A DNA stretch of 64,000 bases from Liolophura sinensis (GCF_032854445.1 NC_088300.1:51432984-51496983), one strand, 5' to 3'; positions 23,773 to 37,973 are shown, counted from the first letter of the stretch. A program made the numbers and translations. The notes: a model not told the origin generated them from the sequence alone.

Positions 23773-26700
23773 CTTCTCAACGAAAGCGGACATAGAAACA
23801 ATAATTCTACAGCTGTGGTTCAAACACCTTCAAAACAAAAGTCGCCAGTCACGATTGCATCCTAGAAAAGATAAAATATACGCATTTAGAATAGATTTCT
23901 TAAATTTCATAAATGAGCTAGCTGAAATCGCAGAGACCTTCTGTTCACCGTCACAGTTAAACGCAGTACATATACATACGTTATAATATATAGTAAAATT
24001 GAACTGAATTTAGCTGTTGACACTTTCCTTTTTATATCTAAGTTTGTCTATTATTCTACGACACGCTTACACATTAAATATTCAGTGATATTTTCTACCT
24101 TATTCATATCCTGTAGTCAACACCCTCACATAACTAACGTATACAATGCTACAACGACTGTTTCTATGAAAACTTCCTTTAACCTTTTTTAAATCAATAC
24201 CCAATACTATTAACAACCCTCCTTGTGAATGTTTTTTTGCCAGACATCGGTTGTTTTCTAATAATGCAAATATTAAGTCATGCATAAATGAAAACATAGC
24301 CTATGGCATTATCGCGTGGGCAAGAGGCAAGAGGTAGAATTAAAGTGAAATAGATGGCGAAACGACAAATCAACCTTGTGTTCTCATTATCACGTGAAGG
24401 TTGTATCACGCGATCTTAAATGCGTGTGCTTAATATTTAATTCAGTTCCCATGGTTTTCAACGGTTAACAATGTGGCTGAATAAACTATACGACGGAAGG
24501 AAATACGCTGACATTTATACAAGATCTGTATTACTGCTTCTAGAATCAATGTGTTTTCTTCTGAGGGCGTGTACAATCAACTTCTCTATAACTGTAAATG
24601 TATTAATGAGAGTCTTTTTGATGTGATACACTTAAAACAAAAAAGCAATACAGAAATAATCTGTTACGAATTCAAACTACATTTATATATGAAAACTTTT
24701 AAGCGCTGGAGCATTGCTTGAGACCATAAGGTTTACGTGATAGCTATTAACAAACTTCACACGACGATATTTGCCAACGACATTTTCAAAAAGACATTTC
24801 ATGAAAAATATTGACTACATCAGGGATATGACGTCTATTCTGTACCTTTTTGACAGGTATTCAGTTCGTACAGACGCGGGATTTCTTTAAAAATATGTCC
24901 CTTTCTTTGAAAGGAATTTTTGAAAGGGTTAAAACGCCCCACTCTGTTCACAAGAAACTATCGTGATCGACAGGAACTGATGAACAGAGTGAACTGATAA
25001 ACTAAAATATAGTCTGCATGATAACGGAAAAGTTTTCGCATAATTCCTTTTTGATAGGTCACAGCCTCAGTGTACATGGCATCATTTGCCACAGGGAATG
25101 TCTTCTTTCCTTACAATTCTTCATTCTTCAGGAAAAGGGTCCCGTTACACTGAGTCAAAGCAGTACATACATCATCCGTTACACTGATAATGGACCCGGA
25201 AGCTCCCCACAAAGCATACCGTATACACCAAACATACATTTTGAGCTCTTTAAATGCTCATTCACAGTATGAATCCTTCCTGCTAATAGAATGTCTAGTG
25301 TTTCATCTGGAAATACTGAGCTTGGCAGCTCAAATGATGCATTCTTAATAAACAGAGATTAATAAAAAAAATTTTACAAAGTGCAATGTCCTATCTTCGT
25401 ATTATACTCTTTGTTTCTCCAAAACCTGTGTCTGAAGTTAAAATCTTCGTCTTTAATTCTTTATTTTTAACGAATTGAGTCTTTCCAACCATTTATCTGT
25501 GTCATTTCTCAGACTGAGATAGGGCAGACGCGATATACTATTCAGCGCAGGGTGAGATATTTTTCCAATCAACGCTCCCTCCCCTCCCCCGACACCATCC
25601 CATGCGACACTTCATGTCATTATCACAGGGTAACGATTTTAACACTCTTCAGTTTTTCTCAACAGAAATCTTACACAGTATTTCTTCGATAAGTTGATTG
25701 TTTCTTATTAACACACCATCGTATAGAGCGCCAATCCATGTGCGCAGTGCATAAAGAGTAAGGTTTGTCTGCTACTTCAGTGCTTTCCTCAAGATAACGC
25801 AGTAGTCTGTGTAATAAGATGTCTTGTGACATGTTATCGGCTATTACAGCGCTTGTGTTGGTTTGTGGGGGCGACAAACGAGGCCTGGGGCTTCTTGACA
25901 TTTGTCATGCGTTAGGGAGCCCTGTGTCGGGGTTTTACCCTACACACTTTGGGCTCAACCTGCCCCTGGTAACTTCCGCCCTCGCTCTGATAGACCCGTG
26001 TTCGCCTGACTAAAAGGTTTACCATCGACTACCAAACTTCGCGATTAGCTTGACTAAAACCTTCTGATGATATGCTGTAGTCACTTCAACAGGGTATGCA
26101 GGTGTAATAGCCTTCGTTTTGAGCCCAATATAGTACGTTGCTTTGACGTCCTAATGAAATAAAATACAGTCCAGCCAGACCTTCGAGTCTTGTGTCTTCA
26201 GCATGTTTGGCTTGCTATAATGTTTGAAAGAAGTTGTCGCTATGGCATAATTGGAGACTTTGGACTTAATTGCCGACTTAATCGGGGTTATCCGATTCAC
26301 TGACCAAAGGCCAGACACGGTACACTTCGTGGGGTATTGATTGATCTACGATGTGGTTTATGATTGTCTTCGTAGTATGCACAACTGTGAAGAGTAAGCA
26401 GTTTGCGTCTGACACCTAAATGTACCGTAGTCATATATTGCAGGGTCTACAAGAGAAGCTGTAACCCACTATTAGCCCCGTCTTAAAGAGCCTAGGTGTA
26501 ACGATTACTATTTAATGAGGTGTTCTTAGCCAATTATCGATTGAGCCATTAAAGATACCCCGATTTGGTTTCTCATCGATTTGATCAACATGGCGACATG
26601 GCGACAAAGCTGCAAGAACAGACACGTGTTCCACTGGCTAACTAATGATATCTATCTTGCCATTTGGTTATTTATTTATGACCGGCTTCTCTCCCGTGAG

Positions 26701-28488
26701 AGAACTCTTTGAAATCTAACAGCTTTCACCAAATTGTATTTATACACGCCACATATTTCAAGTTCACGTGGTAAACTCTACACAGTAAATAAAGAACACA
26801 ATACAGGCTCGGTGTGGTGTTAGGACGATAGTCACGTGAGAGGCGGCAAGGAATTAAAACTGTGCGTGTTTCTCAGTTGATCCAGTATCACTAGACAGTC
26901 TACGGGCAGTACGTTAAGCCTCAAAACTTCAGAAAAAAAGTTCAATCAAAAGTTTGTTCGAGATATTGCATGTAGGTTAAACCATAAAATTCCACATCTA
27001 TACAGAGGTGAAATACTTGGGGCATTTTTTTTCACTTTGGTCGACTTTGGTCTTTGGTCGTGTGCGGCGACATAGGCCTGGGCTCGTAGCGTTGATGTCA
27101 GGCTGTATAGCTATTATTAGCGGTTGATTAGGTGATAATTTTTGCTTTCCGGCACTTCCATGCTGCAGCAGATTGCCCTATATCTCGAAGATCAGTGCTG
27201 TGAGTGGAGGCAATCTGACGGCTCCGGGGTCTCCCTGAGACGACAGACCGGTAATTGGTTGACATTATAACGTAATGTCGTTGTCTAACATCACCTCGGC
27301 ACTTCATTAGAGAGTGAAGCCAGGCGGCCACGGACTTTCAATTCCAGGTACAGCCAGACCGTTCTTATTCTAGTCACGTGGTCTGAGGTGTCGTCCGCAG
27401 TACATATTCATACATAATTTCACACTACTCCCCACTACGACCTATTTTGCGGCCGAGCAATACCTATTTGTAGATAATACTTAATCAGCAGATGATTTCA
27501 GTTATCTTATATTGTTGACAAAGATGTTACAGAACAGAATACTCTGCCTTATGGCCATTAAAGCACAAGGTCAATACAGCTTTTTTTTGTCCCACCTCAT
27601 AACAATCTTTGCTTTAGGAGCATCGTGCATATGACCTTACGATAGTGGCATTTAGCCAGAGTGCTTATAAGCTGTTTCAGTTTTTCGGCTGTTTTTTTCC
27701 CTTGTTCATCTATAATTCAGGACCCTGGTGATATCACATGAAAAAATTACCGGTGTAAAAACCTTTACGTGGTTACTGATTTATATCGCTGAGGATGTCA
27801 TCATGCATCATGCAGCTGGATTTTATACATAAGAGGATCGTTAACGGATAATAACGAGATACTAAATTCAAACCATCATATTTTTGTTGCCTTTGTTTTG
27901 TTTTCTTTCCCTTTGTTTTTTTTTTTTTTTTTTTGGCTTCTTCGTTTTTCTTCGAAAATTCTCTTCATGGTATTTAACTTCAACAGGTAAATGGAATAGG
28001 TTGAATAAATGGAATTATGTTGTTAGATCTGTGTTTATTTCGTTTGCAATTTTGTCTATATCCCCTATATAAATTAAATATCTCCTGGAATGGATTATTT
28101 TCATGGAACGATGTCGGTGTTTTCCCCCAGACAGTACTCGGTTTCCTTCGTCCATAAATCCGAATTCAGTTGGTAAATCACTAGTCTGTTGGTATAATTC
28201 ATAGTTTATATGGACTAGATAAACATTTGGTAATTCAATACTTTGAAAGACTTCTTCATTGGAGATGTTATTGGTGGGGTAAATGACTAAACGACTGGAC
28301 GAGTATTTCTTACCGGAAATGGAAAAAAATTAGATAGGTGATCGGTTGGGTCAGTAACTGGAATGTTATGGTCATTACTTGGTATTTCAATAATGGGTAA
28401 ATATGGACAAAGGCGACTGTTGGTAGAGTTAATGGTTTAGCTATACATATTGGGGTAATGATAAGTATTTCCGTGGATCAAAAGACAC
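23773..28488. other. Intergenic, no gene supported
   Basis: AT-rich sequence with a poly(T) run near 27.92 kb. Apart from the doubtful frame at 25671-25901, nothing stands out. Confidence 0.4.
25671..25901 (-). CDS. Unrecognised open frame, doubtful
   Basis: A 76-codon minus-strand frame with non-random look: PRPRLSPPQTNTSAV, then an amphipathic stretch DILLHRLLRYLEES, and two cysteines in LCTAHMDWRSIRWC. A TGA stands two codons before its ATG, and GTGTGT after RSIR could be a donor. It could be an exon of a small secreted peptide, but no acceptor or signal peptide is convincing, and the plus strand is also open over part of it (25819-26013). I do not recognise a family. Confidence 0.15.
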   Translation of the reverse strand: MSRSPRPRLSPPQTNTSAVIADNMSQDILLHRLLRYLEESTEVADKPYSLCTAHMDWRSIRWCVNKKQSTYRRNTV

Positions 28489-30496
28489 TTGTCAGTGGAC
28501 ACAGGCACACATGGCTTGTGCTGATGAAAATGCTTTGTCAGTCGACGCAAACATACATGTATAGTGATGATGATAATGGTTTGTCAGTGGACGCAGATAC
28601 ACATGTATTGTGGTGATAATGGTTTGTCAGTCGACGCAAACATGCATGGCTTGTGTTCATGGTAATGGTTTGTCAGTCGACGCAAACATGCATGGCTTGT
28701 GTTCATGGTAATGATTTGTCAGTCGACGCAAACATGCATGGCTTGTGTTCATGGTAATGGTTTGTCAGTCGACGCAAACATGCATGGCTTGTGTTCATGG
28801 TAATGGTTTGTCAGTCGACGCAGACATGCATGGCTTGTGTTCATGGTAATGGTTTGTCAGTCGACGCAGACAAACAAAGATTGTGTTGATGATAATGGTT
28901 TGCCAGTGGACCCAGACACACATGTATTGTGATGATGATAATGATTTGTCAGTCGACGCAAACATGCATGGCTTGTGTTTATGGTAATGGTTTGTCAGTG
29001 GACGCAGACATACATGTATTGTGATGATGGTAATGGTTTGTCAGTCGACGCAGACATGCATGGCTTGTGTTCATGGTAATGGTTTGTCAGTGGACGCAGA
29101 CATACATGGCTTGTGTTCATGGCAATGGTTTGTCAGTCGACGCAGACATGCATGGCTTGTGTTCATGGAAATGGTTTGTCAGTCGACGCAGACATACATG
29201 TATTGTGATAATGGTAATGGTTTGTCAGTGGACGCAAACATGCATGGCTTGTGTTCATGGTAATGGTTTGTCAGTGGACGCAGACATACATGGCTTGTGT
29301 TCATGGTAATGGTTTGTCAGTCGACGCAGACACACAAGGGCTGCGTTGATGATAATGGTTTGTCAGTGGACGCAGAAACACGTGCATTATGACGATGATG
29401 ATAATGATTTGTCAGTGGGTGTACACATACATGACTGGTGTTCATGGTAATGGTTTGTCAGTGGACGCAGACACACATGTATTGTGGTGATGATAATGGT
29501 ATGTCAGTGGGCCCAGACATACAAGGCTTGTGTTGATGATAATGATTTTTCAGTGGAGGCAGACACACGTGTATTGTGATCATAATGGTTTGTCAGTGGA
29601 CGCAGACGTGCATGGCTTGTGTTCATGGTAATGGTTTGTCGGTGGTCGCAGACATGCATGGCTTGTGTTCATGGTAATGGTTTGTCAGTCGACGCAGACA
29701 AACAAAGATTGTGTTGATGATAATGGTTTGCCAGTGGACCCAGACACACATGTATTGTGATGATGATAATGATTTGTCAGTCGACGCAAACATGCATGGC
29801 TTGTGTTTATGGTAATGGTTTGTCAGTGGACGCAGACATACATGTATTGTGATGATGGTAATGGTTTGTCAGTCGACGCAGACATGCATGGCTTGTGTTC
29901 ATGGTAATGGTTTGTCAGTGGACGCAGACATACATGGCTTGTGTTCATGGCAATGGTTTGTCAGTCGACGCAGACATGCATGGCTTGTGTTCATGGTAAT
30001 GGTTTGTCAGTCGACGCAGACATACATGTATTGTGATAATGGTAATGGTTTGTCAGTGGACGCAAACATGCATGGCTTGTGTTCATGGTAATGGTTTGTC
30101 AGTGGACGCAGACATACATGGCTTGTGTTCATGGTAATGGTTTGTCAGTCGACGCAGACACACAAGGGCTGCGTTGATGATAATGGTTTGTCAGTGGACG
30201 CAGAAACACGTGCATTATGACGATGATGATAATGATTTGTCAGTGGGTGTACACATACATGACTGGTGTTCATGGTAATGGTTTGTCAGTGGACGCAGAC
30301 ACACATGTATTGTGGTGATGATAATGGTATGTCAGTGGGCCCAGACATACAAGGCTTGTGTTGATGATAATGATTTTTCAGTGGAGGCAGACACACGTGT
30401 ATTGTGATCATAATGGTTTGTCAGTGGACGCAGACGTGCATGGCTTGTGTTCATGGTAATGGTTTGTCGGTGGTCGCAGACATACATAGGTTGTGT
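28489..30496. repeat. 46-bp minisatellite, about 43 units, with an 828-bp internal duplication
   Basis: Units contain ATGGTTTGTCAGTCGACGC, AGACATGCATGGCTTGTG and TTCATGGTA; variants have GTGGAC for GTCGAC or ATACATGTATTGTGATGATG. A block of 18 units (about 28815-29660) recurs at exactly +828 bp (about 29645-30488); the only interior difference I noted is GGAAAT at about 29167 against GGTAAT. Open frames of 80 codons inside are by-products. Confidence 0.95.
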
Positions 30497-31530
30497 TGAA
30501 AACTTTGCTTTTAAATGGATGGAGACATAGGCCTACATGTAATTTCTTGTTGACATTACCTAGTCAGTTGATTGAGATATACATGGACTATATCGATCAT
30601 AAGGTTTTACTGGGAATTTAAAGACAGGGACCATAACGTGAAAATGAGGGCATTACATGGGTTCTGCGGCCTGCAAAGCATACTGATGACGCTGGCTTGA
30701 AAGTACGATGTGGTTAATCTCTAAGTAACCTTACTCAGAGAGGGAAATTTGTCGTATTCCCACTAAAACATAAAGTATTCATATTGATGTAGTTGGGAAA
30801 AAAAGATAACATGGCAGCCGGTGGCAACAATCTCGTAAAATTAGTCATTCAAATATAAATCAAACGTTCACATATCTAGTCTCAGCCTTTGTCATAATTA
30901 AAACCTCATACATAACTTATGGTAAGTTTGTAAATAAGTAATACGTGCTGTATTTTTTTACCCTGCCGTATACTCTAGCTGTGTAGTCAGACACATATTC
31001 CACAGAGAAAGTAGGATGAAGTTTGGCATAAAGACAACCCAAACGACTGGGAAAACCCATCAAAAGGTATTTGCTGGTAAAAAGATGGCCCTTTCTGGTC
31101 ACTTCGTGACTACTACAGCGTGTATTCTTTGCACATATGTCATTTCTTATCAGACAAAATATGCAAACATAACCACCTACCGCTGGGCGAGACAATGTCA
31201 CTGATAAATCCCAAGCAGTATCTATGATAGAACATCTGAACAAAACACCTGTGGCACAGTCAAAAGAAGACGTGATACAAGAGACTTCAGAGAAAGGCTA
31301 TTTTCGTGCGTGCGTGCTACAACTTATCATACAGACAAATGCCGCTAAGTCCACTTTATCACTTTTTTTCACTGGATTCACGAAGTCACCATGGGCATTT
31401 TCAAGAGATGTGACCTCTGTAAATGCACCTCAAGACCCTCCCTCTGGTAAAGCCTCGTCACTCATGGGCGGTTGTTGATTTTAGTGCTTCGCGTACGATA
31501 TCACTATACAATAAACGTCATTCGGTCTAT

Positions 31531-31595
31531 TATAATGCGCCATCATATAAGTGAAATATTTTGACTAGTGCGTAAAACAAAGAAACAAACAAAGA
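31531..31595 (+). mobile_element. SINE family A, 3' fragment
   Basis: TAATGCGCCATCATATAAGT, GAAATATTTTGACTAGTGCG and an AAACAAAG tail. The sequence between the 46-bp array and this fragment shows no gene. Confidence 0.65.
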
Positions 31596-31794
31596 AGCGC
31601 AAAGTCGGAGAAACCACGATATCTTGAAACAATTGGACGTCGCCTTGTGCTCACGTCGCTCGTTAAGTGAATGGCCTATGTATAAAGATGGGATGTCAAA
31701 GATTTACCGAATCACCGACCAAACGACCGACAGACAGACAAACAGGTAAAAGAGCAGTACACATGTATAAACATGATTTTTGTCGTTAATAAGT

Positions 31795-31862
31795 AGCTGG
31801 CCACCGTCGTATAAGTGAAATATTCTTCAGTACGGCGTAAAATATCAGTCAAATAAATAATT
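31795..31862 (+). mobile_element. SINE family A, 3' fragment
   Basis: AGCTGGCCACCGTCGTATAA, GTGAAATATTCTTCAGTACG and an AAATAAATAA tail, 200 bp from the previous fragment in the same orientation. Confidence 0.8.
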
Positions 31863-32724
31863 AAAGTTAATAAACATATATAGCAAGCGCAAAATTACAA
31901 CAGCTTCAGCATTCCGCAAAACGTTTATGTCGTCTTGGGCGCAGGCGCCTCGATGAACAAAGGCCCATTTCGATAGATTATATGTCAACAATGATACGGA
32001 TCAACTGTTCAGCCGACGGACAGACAGAGCGAGGTATACAGAGGCGATAGTCGCATCCAAAAACAGTGAAGTTTAACTTTTCGTTGATTTTAAGACGAAC
32101 AGTGTGCCAAGTATATAAGGTGATCATCTTATTTATCACTGTACTCTATGTTACTTCATCGAAGTAAACATGTGTATGTATGCTTGGGGTTTAACGTCGT
32201 ACCGATATGATATATAAACACGAAGCTAATCCGCAACACGATGTCACACATCAGTCTGTCAACTGAATGTAAATGCATATCTGTCTTCAGCTTCTGCAAC
32301 TCCTTTTTGGTGAATGCAGTATTTAATTGTGCATCAATGTGTCTGTTATACAATGATTTGAACAAGCTGACAGGCACAGTATTTGTTCCACAAAGTATTA
32401 TCCGCTATAGATCTGAGATCTGTTTCATTCTTCCCAGATTATAAAAAAACATAAAGATTTCCACTCATTCATTTACTAACCTGGACCTCGGTCTTTTCTA
32501 GTGGGCTTTCCGCAATGTTGAAGCTGTACATAAAAAATGGTTTCCGAAATAATTCCGACTTTAAATCATCTGGTTATTATCTAATTGAACTGCCTACCCT
32601 CCACATCGTGACGAAAAGACTAACTTATGGAACCAGATGATTAAAACCAGCATCGTACTTTACACTTTTTCAATCATTTCAGTCGTTTTTCTGCCTCATT
32701 AGGTATGTACATTTGCTGTGTTTC

Positions 32725-32965
32725 CTTGAAGTAGGGCGGATCCAGACCGCCATATTGCTGCTGCCACTTGAGTGGCAGAGATATCATGCCAAAGACACCA
32801 GATATTATGCCCCACACAGTCGTATTATACTGAGACAGAGCCAATCAGTGCTGAGCGTCAAGCAAGGCAGGGACAAGTACCATTTTTTAAGTCTTAAGTA
32901 TGTCAGATCTCAGGTCTCCCAGCTTCGAGGCAGACGCTCAACCCATCAGGCCACCTTAAACGGTC
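32725..32965 (-). mobile_element. tRNA-derived SINE family B, copy 1
   Basis: Plus reading ends in CAGCTTCGAGGCAGACGCTC and ATCAGGCCACC, the reverse complement of a tRNA-like head (GGTGGCCT, then GAGCGTCTGCCTC). Inward lie AAGTACCATTTTTTAAGTC and CAGTCGTATTATACTGA, both shared with copies 2 and 3. A 102-codon open frame across it is not a gene. Confidence 0.7.
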
Positions 32966-35900
32966 TTCAGATGCATGTACATCGTATTTCAACGACTCAC
33001 AACTTTAATTATTACTTTTAAAATGAGCAGAAATATCTAATACCTACTTTTGTGAAAAAAGAAAATGGCCTTAATTGAGGACAAACAGCCGAATGCAGCG
33101 TAGAAACGCAGTCAGGGGAATCGAAAAGGCGACCGATGTTGCTGCTGTTATTTATGGATAACATGATCATGTGAAGTCAGAATTACTCCAAGACAAAATC
33201 AAGTTTTGGACCATACAGTCGAAACGACAGGGTTTCACTTGTGTAAGTGCAAAAATTTAGAGCCGGTAAAGATGAAGAAGCAAAACTGCATGAGAACACA
33301 GCCAATCGCACTCAAAGCTATGTCGGGTGCAGTAACAGTACATTGTGACTGTATCAAAGCATAAGATTCTTTGAAGATCAATCTCTTTGTCTCTATTTAT
33401 CATGTATGGAACGAGAAACAGGAACAGGTTTAAAAGGAACTCAAACAAAAATAATGCAAGAAAGTCTTCAAAGAACAAACTGTCAAAGATCCAGACCATT
33501 TTCTTTGGTCTTGCCAATATACATTGTTTGCTACTTCTTTTTTTTCTAACTTTCCAGAGGTTAACCAATGTCTTCAACACGGCCATATCTGCACAACCGG
33601 TGAAGAATTCAATGACTTGCAACATTATTACCGCTGAACTTCAGCTTGTGCAGTGATAAAGCACACAACAGCAACCAAGTTAATCGGCGATAATACATTC
33701 TGTGAAAGCTTCATTGCGAGCAGCATGGAAAAATGACTAATTATGGCTATACTGTAAGTCGACAACATATCAGTCATCGATACGCTAAATCCAAGTAAAG
33801 CTTATTACAAGGAATCTTGAGAGATGCTGGATAGAGCAAAATTTCCCTTCTGAGTTAAATAATGCCAAGAGCCTTGTATGGCTCAAAGAAACATTTCCTT
33901 AGTTGCTGACTAAGGCTAAATCATCTAATTCACTGCTCCTTGAAAAACCCGTCAATGTTTTCTGTAGAAAAAGCAGTGTGGAAAGCATTTAATCCATTTC
34001 TATTGGAGAAACCCATTAACGCTTTCACTGAAAAGAAGAGAGAACAGTATGAAGAGCAATGTTTTAAAAAATTAAACTTACCTTCTGTTGACATCAGAAG
34101 ACAATGTAGAAATAGTACAACAAGTAAACGAAAAAAGTTTAGCGGGTGACTAGCCATAACGCCTGTAACTACGCGGACTAAAAGGCTTGCCGACTGACTG
34201 TCGAGTTATTCGTCTTAACTGCCTCTTTAACCCCGCTGTAATCACGTGGACAGCCCGCACCTGGTCGTGGAGGGAGAGAGTAGGACGATGTCGACTTCAA
34301 CCCGCCTTTGATGTCGTACTGTTCCAAGCTACTACCGTGACTGGCCATGGGCTTGTTGTCTTACCGGGCAAAACCTGAACCAGGTCCCAAGCACACGTAA
34401 ATCAATAAAACAACGGCGCTTCCAAAAGCATTTAAATAGAGATGGCATAGGTGTGGCCTCAATGGAGTTTTCAGCACATGCGCGGAAGATTTTTTTGTTT
34501 ATGATATTTCCAGCGGGTGTTACTTTCTTTGGTATCTGTACAAGAACGTATGGCCCTAAGTTCAGATTTCAGCTGAGATTACTGGAGATACAGTTTGGAA
34601 GGCAACTGCATGTTATGTGGGACTTTTTTTCCTTGAAGACAGTTAACCGTTTCGTGGCAACAAGTAAGGATGGTTAATATAACATATGACGGAAAGAGCA
34701 TTGATTCTTGTGTGAAAACGCCTTGGGGCACATGTCGCGAGAGGACAGGACGGTACCTGTATTGCGCCGGGATCTCCCCACTGTCCACTAAGCTCTTGCC
34801 GTGAAGTGCTGGTGACCCTCGTCGTTAGCGTGTTACCTTTTCATTGCTTGGATAAGCAGGTTAAATGTGTGTATAACTGTTGGCGTCGGCGTTTGATGAT
34901 AAGATGAAAGTTAGGGTAATTAGACTTAATTAGCAACTACTCCTATCAATATGAAAATTTGTCTGCAATTACACAATTATGTTTGCCTTCCGATAATACA
35001 ACGCCAATCGATTCATTAGGGAACACTGTATGTACTTGCAAAAACCATTCCATGTATCAGGAAAACAGAGATGGAATAGCAAAGAATATGCGCTGTTGTC
35101 CACATTCAGTTAAATAAGCAATACAGACAACCAAATGACTGTTTAGAAAATTCTGTGCATACAAGAAACTAATAAATGAACACGAATTCACTAGAATTTT
35201 GTGTAGGCATCATTCCATACCTGTAGATATTAAATCTTTGACCGTCTGAGGATCGTCAATCTTATATTTGGCAGTGGAGTTCTTCAACATACATGGACTG
35301 GAAATCAATATGAGACTCTCAAAATGTGTCCTTTACTGATCTAAGTACATGGCATAGATATATACAGATGTGGCGTTCAGTTGTTTTACCTAGATATTAA
35401 AGATTTTGGGTACACCTGAATCAGTACAACTGGGGCTATCTTGGATATAATTCCATAAGAATGAACGCACACATATAGAGGCACTTCCACTTTCGTAATG
35501 GAACCTTCATATACATATGGATAAATGTTCCTAACAGAATAAAGCTTATTTATACTAATAATACTGCCTTTGTATTGAAAATAAAACCGCTGGGCAATTT
35601 GATCAGGTTGTAATGGCATGTTCGGTTATAAACGGCTAGTCGCACCAGTCAATCATGCTGCTCAACAAACACCATACAATTCAAGAATAAAACGGCACAT
35701 GTTTCCCATCTTTCGTATGTTGTAAGTGGTAGGTGCATGATGGTACACTAAGTGGCTACTCCATACCGAAGAATGGTGTGACATAACAAGAGCACACAGC
35801 CACACTTCTTGCTATGGCACAAACTATACATTTTACCAAAGAAACACTTAAATCGCTTAAGAGAATGTAGCTACTTAAAACTTGTCATGGCGGTAAGTGG

Positions 35901-36624
35901 ATCTTTCTAGGAGAAAACTACTCTTCATAATCGAAGTTGAAATATTTGAACATAAAACTACTGCTAAAACTGATGCGGTGTGGCAGTGCAGTAATACGTT
36001 TACGCGTTCGAGCGATTCCCCCACCTGACACAATTGCGCATGCGAGTTATAAATGGTAACATGCCATTCAAAATAATGGAAGGGAAGATCCAGACATTGA
36101 CGTGATGTATCCAAGATTTACGAGAAAAATGCAACCGTGACAGTCCTCAGAAAAGTTGAATTTCACACGATCACAGCACATGAACTTTCACAAGATTCAC
36201 TGTCGCTGTGGGTTTTCGAAGCACGTAGTTTGTGGTTCTCCATGACCTCTGACACTCAAGGTCATGATGATCATTTGTATAGCTTAGGCTTTTGCTGTTA
36301 TGACGGTCATTCAGTTTATACTTCCCCAACGTCTTGCCAGTAAAATTTTTCAAATTCTTATACATATACAGGTTCATTTTTATTAAAAGACCATAATACT
36401 TTGTTTTGGCATGAAGTAAAACGAGAGAAATCCGCCATGAATTAATGTTACCTTAATTTCATACGCCTAGAATTATTGTGGAGAAAAGCCTGTGTTCGCC
36501 GCACTCACTCGATTAAAACATGCTCAGTTTTTGTTGGAAGTGATTTGTGATTCAGATGTGAACACTTTCCAGTGCGAACTGGGCACTAAGATGAATTTTT
36601 CAGTAACAACAGATGTTCGAGAGT
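32966..36624. other. Intergenic, no gene supported
   Basis: Near 33.94-34.05 kb two similar words about 70 bp apart (TTGAAAAACCCGTCAATG and TTGGAGAAACCCATTAACG) suggest an old small duplication; open frames on both strands there have no known domain. The 34.16-34.40 kb part is richer in G+C, without a recognisable product. Confidence 0.35.
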
Positions 36625-36830
36625 TATTTATTAACAATTACTATATGTAACACCGTACTCGAGAGCTTTTCATTGATACATATCATAGAGATAAGGATTA
36701 CGGTTGGCGTAAACTGGGTACAGCCCGGGGGAACCACCGCCCTTCACCAGCCCACATGGCAATCCTTTCGACATAAAGTTGCAGTCAAACCAAGAAGAGC
36801 TGAATGGACTGGAAAACACCTGACCTTGCT
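36625..36830 (-). mobile_element. SINE family A, highly decayed
   Basis: The order AACACCGTACTCGAGAGC, AAACTGGGTACAGCCCGGGG, CACATGGCAATCCTTTCGAC and GAGCTGAATGGACTGG follows the family A plan with heavy divergence. Confidence 0.55.
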
Positions 36831-37333
36831 GATATGAGGTCTGGAGAACCTGTATATAACAACAGCCAAATGACCCTAATTCTGCCAGCGAGGACTTGAT
36901 TTAGTATTTCAATCAGATACTATCACAAACACAATCCCCCTATTGCACTGTGTATAGTGCATTTAAAAGTTGTCTTATAACGTAACTTGAAATTGGAGTT
37001 GAAATTAACATATTTGGACAACCGTCTGATGTAATACATACTGATGCCCACGCACAACCTGATACTACGAGCGCTTAAGGGCTGTTTGCAGAGTCAAGTA
37101 GGGAGTGGTAAAAAAAAAGCCGAAGCAGATGATGCCTCTGTGAATCCTCCCTAATAGTTCATGCAAGGTTTCAGTAGTCATACTGGACCCTCGCTGGCTC
37201 AGTTGTATATTGGGTCGCTGTCTCTGCCGGTGATAGGTTTTTATCCATAACATTACGCGCTTGAAATCCGTTCCAGCTGGTTACGAGAAAAATGGTTCGG
37301 ATGGTGTTTTAAAACAAGAATTTTGACCTGACC

Positions 37334-37624
37334 TTGCACTGGATTCCGGTTTTCTCCACGCCAGAACGTTTCAGGGTGTGTTCTCAGAAAGCTGTTTGGC
37401 ACGTTTGCTGCGGAGAATGGCAATTCTGTTTGGTCACTACAACATATAATTTACACGTTGTTGTGAACTGTCCAAGTCGCTCATTCTCCACCACTGTGTA
37501 TCCAGGTCAAACAGACCATTGTAAATGCACCCTTAAATACAGTTGCTCAGGAATCAATGCAGAAAAGGAAATGAGTAAATATACATTTACCGCTCCGTAT
37601 GATTTGTTTGTTAAGTTTATTTAA
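37334..37624 (+). CDS. Cysteine-rich open frame, doubtful
   Basis: A 96-codon frame with seven cysteines (CC-GEWQFC-LV, VNCPS, DHCKCTLKYSC). It could be part of a secreted or extracellular exon, but no family, signal peptide or clear splice sites are visible. Chance is as likely. Confidence 0.12.
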   Translation: MHWIPVFSTPERFRVCSQKAVWHVCCGEWQFCLVTTTYNLHVVVNCPSRSFSTTVYPGQTDHCKCTLKYSCSGINAEKEMSKYTFTAPYDLFVKFI

Positions 37625-37973
37625 TCAAACACAGATAACAGAAGATAAAAAACACAAGCGGAAATCCGATAATGCATCGTACCTCTTTGTTTCTGCTCCT
37701 GGGCCTTCTCACATAAGGTTACCATGGGAACTGACATCACTCAATCTAAGTGTGGAATCTTAAGTGAAATGATTTTAAGTACATTTTTTCTCCCCCACAT
37801 GGTGATTTGAAAGGTGAGATTGTCGCAGCTCAAATTCAGTGACCTAAGCCCGTAACTCTTCTATACAGTAATGCCGGTGTCGGATTGCCGCCTTCGATGC
37901 ATGAGCTATCAAAGCGCGATACGAATTTTCTTTATAAATCATACACACATATATGTGTGTGTATTTTAATTAG

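Noticed and set aside
29021-30091. Repeated 80-codon frames
   Set aside because: 46-bp unit, not a multiple of three; frames are short accidents repeated by the array.
28489-30496. CRISPR-like array
   Set aside because: Units are contiguous without unique spacers; the setting is eukaryotic.
33930-34157. Minus frame with a hydrophobic N-terminus resembling a signal peptide
   Set aside because: The plus strand is equally open, the rest has no cleavage sites or known motif, and a small internal duplication explains the repeated look.
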